The position numbers were made by a program, and so were the translations under genes. A stretch of 64,000 nt of DNA from Nitrospira lenta (GTDB lineage: Bacteria; Nitrospirota; Nitrospiria; Nitrospirales; Nitrospiraceae), in contig NZ_OUNR01000017.1 in assembly GCF_900403705.1 (NCBI RefSeq), positions 1-64,000 on the forward strand, given 5' to 3'. Under the pieces are notes generated by a model. It was not told where the DNA came from. It saw only the letters and a list, made by a program, of their open reading frames with translations, and made no database searches. Shown here piece by piece: positions 60,183 to 64,000 of this stretch (position 1 is the first letter of the stretch; each line of letters begins with the position of its first letter).

Positions 60183-62537
60183 CTACTCCGCAATCAATGG
60201 GGTCGCAGGGGCAGACGCCGTGTTCACCGGAGCGGGCGACGGCCCATTCCCCGCCCGCAACCGTTCTACCGATACCGCGCTGACCTTGAACTCTGGTTGT
60301 TTCGATACCGGGTCCCAGGCCGAGATCGTGAGCGCGTTGGCCGGCGTCTCACCATAATGCCACGGCGCGAACAGGACACCGGTACGAATGTTCGAAACGC
60401 GAGCCGGCGCATCGAGGAAACCGCGACGGGATCGGACGCGCAGGATATCGCCTTCGGTCACGCCCAGCCGTTCGGCATCGCTCACCGAGACTTCTACCCA
60501 GACCGCCGGAGCGGCATCCTGCAGTGCCTGCACACGACGAGTTTTGGTGCGAGTGTGCCAATGATAGACGGTGCGTCCGGTGGTGAATCGGAACGGGTAT
60601 TCGCTGTCTGGCTCCTCGTAGGCCGGTTGATAGGGAATTGCCTTGAGGACTGCCCGACGATCAATCCTTCTCGCGCTGAACTCGACCGGACCTACTGGTG
60701 TTCCCGTTTGCAGATCCGACCCGAAGTTCTCACATATCGCTGGATCGGTCGCAAAAACGCCATCACCGTACAGCCGCTCGGTTCCGTTCGGATTTTCGGC
60801 ATTGCAGGGCCACTGGATGCCTCCGACATCGTGGAGGAGTTGATAGCTCAACCCTGTGTAGTCGCAAGGCCGGCCGCGGGTTACGCACTTCCATGCCTCG
60901 AACGCCTGCTCAGGCTTGTTCCATGCCGGCAGGGGATTGCCGTCTTTGTCTTTCAGGCCCAAACGGCGGGCGTAATCGATCCAGATATCCAGATCGCTTC
61001 TCGCTTCTCCTGGTGGTTTCACCGCCTGTTCGAACAGATGCACGGTGCGGTCGACGTTGGTCGCCGTTCCCGTCTTTTCGCCCCAGAGGGCGCAGGGAAG
61101 AACGACATCGGCCAGCTCCGCCGTCTCGCTCAGATAGCCGTCGGAGACGACGATGAAACAGCGCCCGCTTTCGAGCATCTTGCGGATACGGCCGGTTTCA
61201 GGCGCCGATACCATCGGATTCGTCCCCGCAATCCAGAGAAAGCCGATTGTGCCTTCTTCGGCATACCGGAACATCTGCATCGCATGAGTCGGCGGCGACC
61301 AATGCGGAATGATGTCCGGATCGACATTCCACAGCGCAGCCAGTTCGCGCACATGTTCGGCGTTGGCCCAGTTGCGGAAGCCCGGCAACGCCGGGCCGCA
61401 GCCCGCTTCTCGATTATTCTGGGCAGACGGCTGGCCGTTCATCTGAAGGATGCCGGCGCCCGGCTTGCCCAACATGCCGCGAATCAGATGCAGGTTGTTG
61501 ACCTGACAGGCGGCGGCGGTTGCCTGGTGCGACTGGTAGAAGCCCATTGAAGCCGTCGACACGACGCGCCGGCTGGTGCCGAAGATTTCCGCCGCGCGGG
61601 CAATGTCGGCAGCGGATACGCCACAGATCCCAGCCGCCCACTCCGGCGTCGTCTTAGCCGTTATGCGCTGCAGTTCCTCGAACCCGACGGTATGCGCGGC
61701 GACATACTCCTTATCAAGATACCCCTTCGCGATCACTTCATGTACGAGAGCGTGCATGAGCGCGAGATTGGTCCCGTTCCGAACCGCTAGATGCACCGTA
61801 GCGCGCTCAGCCACCAGCGTGCGCCGAGGGTCGACGCAGACCAAGCGCGGCGGCTCAGGCCCCTCAAGCCGGTCGAGCATCCGCGCCCACAGCACGGTCT
61901 GCGTCTCGGCTACGTTATGCCCGAATAGAAAGAGTGCGTCACAGTGATCGAGATCCGTGTACGACCCAGGCTGCCCATCGACGCCGAAACTTTCCTGAAA
62001 TGCTGCGGCGGCGGTTGCCGTGCATAGTCGCGTATTACCGTCCATATGCGGCGTGCCGATCCCAGCCTTTCCGATGGTGGCGAGGGTAAAGTATTCTTCG
62101 ATCGTCAACTGGCCCGAGGTATAGAATCCATGAGTCAGCGGCCCTCCGGCCTCCAACAAGGCCTTCGAGCAAGTGGCGATCCGCGTCATCGCCGTCTCCC
62201 AGTCGGTCTCAATCAGCTTCCCGCCCTCACGGATCAGTGGCCGCGTCAGCCGGTCGCGGACCTCTCCTTGCCAGGCATGGAGTCCTTTCGGCCCCAGCCG
62301 CCCATGGTTGATTCGGTCCTCAGCACGGCCGCGAATACCAACCATTTCGCCGCCGCTCACGGCAAACTCCACTCCGCAGCCATTCGAGCACATCAGACAC
62401 GCGCTGCGCACCCATTTCTCCACGTCGCCAACGGCTATGCCCGGCTTCAGAAAACTATCCGATCGTTTCGGCCAAGACATGCCCGCTCCGTAAGGTGTCC
62501 GCTCTCCCCAAATTTCTGTGATCCGAGATCCTGTCAT
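60183..62537 (-). CDS. nasA: Molybdopterin oxidoreductase, assimilatory nitrate reductase-like (NasA)
   Basis: 784 residues; ATG 62537 with AAGGA 7 nt upstream. The N-terminal Fe-S motif is CLMCSNGC (Cys47, 50, 54), but the expected fourth Cys, in the GxLCxKG position, is replaced: GRLGPKG (Gly82). The candidate Mo ligand Cys172 is present in NTRLCTATA. Mo-bis-MGD family segments (SMGFYQSHQATAAACQVNNLHLIRGMLGKPGAG; GTATNVDRTVHLFEQAVKPPGEARSD) and the C-terminal ASP domain (FRFTTGRTVYHWHT) are present. The assimilatory nitrate reductase role is the best match; other substrates are possible. It is 5 nt from the next gene, in one operon with the HPP gene. Confidence 0.85.
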   Translation of the reverse strand: MTGSRITEIWGERTPYGAGMSWPKRSDSFLKPGIAVGDVEKWVRSACLMCSNGCGVEFAVSGGEMVGIRGRAEDRINHGRLGPKGLHAWQGEVRDRLTRPLIREGGKLIETDWETAMTRIATCSKALLEAGGPLTHGFYTSGQLTIEEYFTLATIGKAGIGTPHMDGNTRLCTATAAAAFQESFGVDGQPGSYTDLDHCDALFLFGHNVAETQTVLWARMLDRLEGPEPPRLVCVDPRRTLVAERATVHLAVRNGTNLALMHALVHEVIAKGYLDKEYVAAHTVGFEELQRITAKTTPEWAAGICGVSAADIARAAEIFGTSRRVVSTASMGFYQSHQATAAACQVNNLHLIRGMLGKPGAGILQMNGQPSAQNNREAGCGPALPGFRNWANAEHVRELAALWNVDPDIIPHWSPPTHAMQMFRYAEEGTIGFLWIAGTNPMVSAPETGRIRKMLESGRCFIVVSDGYLSETAELADVVLPCALWGEKTGTATNVDRTVHLFEQAVKPPGEARSDLDIWIDYARRLGLKDKDGNPLPAWNKPEQAFEAWKCVTRGRPCDYTGLSYQLLHDVGGIQWPCNAENPNGTERLYGDGVFATDPAICENFGSDLQTGTPVGPVEFSARRIDRRAVLKAIPYQPAYEEPDSEYPFRFTTGRTVYHWHTRTKTRRVQALQDAAPAVWVEVSVSDAERLGVTEGDILRVRSRRGFLDAPARVSNIRTGVLFAPWHYGETPANALTISAWDPVSKQPEFKVSAVSVERLRAGNGPSPAPVNTASAPATPLIAE

Positions 62538-62881
62538 AGTAGCGTCCTTGTTACCTACCCCGGCATTCGAGTTAAAAGATCAGATCAGTCCGGATCGCGG
62601 GGTTTGTTATTAGTCTTCGCGCGGTGTCCCGCGGCAGACCTCTTCTCAACAACACGCCAATGGTACCCGAGGTTTTCGCCCTTATACCAGTCACTATTTG
62701 AAGTGGATTACCACAGCACGCAACCGCAGACCTGTGTGCAGTGGGTGGGCAGCTCGATCCCCTCGCGCCGCCAGGTCCGCTCCACGCGCGCGTCATTCAC
62801 TTGGCTGATGAATGGGCCTGTACCTGCCTTGGGGATTTACGCCTGGAAAGGAATTGGGCGCGCGGTGATGGCTGGAGAGGA
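62538..62881. other. Intergenic stretch without recognised gene
   Basis: 344 nt between the nasA start and the YacP-like gene end. I see no ORF with protein-like composition on either strand and no tRNA-like cloverleaf. It probably contains the promoter of the nasA operon, but no clear motif is evident. A possible NtcA- or NsrR-type site could not be recognised. Confidence 0.5.
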
Positions 62882-63397
62882 TCAAAACCTTTTGAGCTGA
62901 CGATTCCGTTCACGGACCGCTTTCGGCAACTTCCGCGGATTGCCCTTCTTGTCCGGTCCCCGGCGGGGCCGTTCGTCTTCACCTGAATCTAATTCTTTGC
63001 CCTGGATCAGACCTGATGACAGTCCGCTCGCTGCCAATTTGCTCAGGAATAACTGCGCAGTCATCACCGTCGCGCCATGCGCCCGAGCCGTGGCCATGAT
63101 CTCGTGATCCGAGCTCACCACGGCGCAAGCCGATCCATACTCGCGTGCAAGCCGCTGAATAACCTGATCGGCCTTCTCGCCGCGCCGTGAGAAGACCACC
63201 TGAACACCGGCCCGATGCTCGCGATGTTCGACGGGATACCCCTGTTGCCACCCGTCGAATACGACAGTCAGCGGATGCCCCTTACGATGCCGGTAGGCGG
63301 CCAGATCGTGCAATAACGACTCCCGAGCCATCTCCGACTTCGCTGCGGACTGAGCCCCAAGCAGGTTATAGCCATCGATGATAAGATGGGTCGCCAT
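62882..63397 (-). CDS. YacP-like NYN-domain protein (putative RNase)
   Basis: About 171 residues from ATG 63397 (GTG 63406 in frame). NYN/YacP features: THLIIDGYNLLG (catalytic Asp in first strand), TVVFDGWQQGYPVEHREHRAGVQVVFSRRGEKADQVIQRLA and AVVSSDHEIMATARAHGA with conserved Asp/Ser. A PIN-like nuclease fold, related to B. subtilis Rae1. The C-terminal tail is Lys/Arg-rich (RRGPDKKGNPRKLPKAVRERN). Function by family is ribosome-associated RNA cleavage; that is not proven for this subgroup. Confidence 0.85.
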   Translation of the reverse strand: MATHLIIDGYNLLGAQSAAKSEMARESLLHDLAAYRHRKGHPLTVVFDGWQQGYPVEHREHRAGVQVVFSRRGEKADQVIQRLAREYGSACAVVSSDHEIMATARAHGATVMTAQLFLSKLAASGLSSGLIQGKELDSGEDERPRRGPDKKGNPRKLPKAVRERNRQLKRF

Positions 63398-63518
63398 AGC
63401 GATCACGCTACCGGTCGGCTTTCCTCGCTGTCAATGCCGCGGTGGAACGGGCGCAAGTGCTTGACAACTGATAGAACATCTGAGAAAAGTTTTTATCCCC
63501 TACAATTCATATAGGCAC

Positions 63519-64000
63519 ATGCGATTACGATCTTGGCAGGCACTCTCTTTCCCTTTCTCCATCGTATCCCTGTGCCTGCTCGGACTCACCGTCGTCCTTT
63601 TGACCGCAGGAGTCGACCGGGCGCTGGCCGCCGCTTCTGACTCCCGCTCTCATCGTCCTCACAAAAATAAGGCCAAAGGCACTCCCGCCTCGATGATGCC
63701 GGCCACGGTGCAGAATTTTCGCGTCTTCTCCACCCCTGAGCGAACCAGGCTCGTGCTCGATCTGGATCGACACACGAAGGTGACCGAGCTCAGATCGGCG
63801 GACTCGGAGGATGTGATCATTGGCCTGCCCCATGCGAGTATGAGCCGGTCGGCCAAAGACAGACTTGATCGCGGAATCATTCCGGCTCCGTTTCAGATTT
63901 CACAAACCACCTCGGGCACCGTCACCGTGACCTTGCCAGCGCACGCCATCCGCCGCTACAAACAGTTCTCGCTCGACAATCCTGCGCGGCTGGTCGTGGA
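63519..64000 (+). CDS. AMIN-domain protein, likely N-acetylmuramoyl-L-alanine amidase (5' part only)
   Basis: The frame starts ATG at 63519 and runs off the window. It has a long signal peptide or anchor (FSIVSLCLLGLTVVLLTAG, then ALAAASD), then a linker rich in basic residues, then an AMIN domain (VQNFRVFSTPERTRLVLDLDR; ISQTTSGTVTVTLPAHAIR; FSLDNPARLVVD). AMIN domains target periplasmic proteins to septal peptidoglycan, most often in AmiC-like amidases. The catalytic domain lies beyond the window, so the amidase call is inference; a secretin or other AMIN protein cannot be excluded. Confidence 0.75.
   Translation, partial: MRLRSWQALSFPFSIVSLCLLGLTVVLLTAGVDRALAAASDSRSHRPHKNKAKGTPASMMPATVQNFRVFSTPERTRLVLDLDRHTKVTELRSADSEDVIIGLPHASMSRSAKDRLDRGIIPAPFQISQTTSGTVTVTLPAHAIRRYKQFSLDNPARLVV

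Noticed and set aside
60297-61550. 417-codon plus-strand ORF
   Set aside because: Antisense to nasA; low-complexity Arg-rich product and no Shine-Dalgarno.
62046-62900. 284-codon plus-strand ORF across the nasA start and the intergenic region
   Set aside because: Mostly antisense to nasA; the remaining part has no protein-like pattern.
63461-63506. TTGACA and TACAAT upstream of the AMIN-domain gene as a promoter
   Set aside because: The two hexamers are 34 nt apart, twice the usual spacing, so they do not form one promoter; TACAAT alone may be a -10 with a weak -35.

Overview
The window looks like a chromosomal segment of a Gram-negative bacterium with fairly high GC. It is most likely a Nitrospira (phylum Nitrospirota). 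That assignment rests on recollected gene order (recO-mgtE-era-eno-gatB-gatA-panD-gatC-glmS-glmU), an assimilatory-type molybdopterin nitrate reductase next to an HPP-family permease, a cis/trans fatty-acid isomerase, and a dispersed 120-nt repeat; I could not search a database. Nothing diagnostic such as nxr, amo or rRNA is present. No tRNA, rRNA, CRISPR array, transposase or integrase was recognised.

Layout. (1) 0.1-16.5 kb is a core region, nearly all on the minus strand: lipoproteins, glycogen synthase, a DUF971 protein, RecO, MgtE, Era, an FtsB-like protein, enolase, the GatCAB amidotransferase (gatB, gatA and gatC dispersed among other genes), PanD, GlmS, GlmU and a DUF502 membrane protein. 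Many neighbours overlap by 4 nt. (2) 16.7-22.1 kb is a plus-strand run tmk-holB-metG followed by two exported proteins, one of them a methyltransferase with a signal peptide. (3) 22-34.5 kb is mixed: an unrecognised low-GC ORF, an exported phosphoesterase, Cti, a CDF metal exporter, a CobW-type GTPase, a PAP2 phosphatase, a three-gene cassette around a TonB-dependent receptor flanked by His-rich exported proteins, and DAHP synthase. (4) 34.5-57.9 kb is a 23-kb accessory block, entirely minus strand, for TonB-dependent (probably ferric-siderophore) uptake. It holds an RND pump and adaptor, two PepSY membrane proteins, two STN-type TonB-dependent receptors, two ECF sigma/FecR pairs, two TonB proteins, ExbB/ExbD, a Bfd-type ferredoxin, a ZIP transporter, and many small zinc-ribbon or unknown proteins. 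(5) 58.1-64 kb holds TatD, the nitrate reductase/HPP cluster, a YacP-type NYN protein and the start of an AMIN-domain protein cut by the window edge.

The most interesting signal is in region 4. Four minus-strand transcription units (ECF-sigma/FecR/receptor; Bfd and small proteins; receptor/PepSY/ZIP; TonB/ECF/FecR/ExbBD/TonB) each begin with the same roughly 60-nt leader. It is a GAGGCCA box, a spacer of nearly fixed length, a CAGAGCCC or CGGAGCCC box, and immediately a long hairpin; in three of the four copies the hairpin ends in a U-tract, so it reads as an intrinsic terminator. Two copies sit directly downstream of a good -35/-10 pair with a Fur-box-like palindrome over the -10, and a third has a similar but weaker arrangement. 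This suggests an iron regulon controlled by a Fur-like repressor at initiation and by a shared RNA attenuator of unknown ligand or mechanism. A second non-coding signal is a 120/121-nt inverted-repeat element found twice, each time 3 nt after the stop codon of a minus-strand gene.
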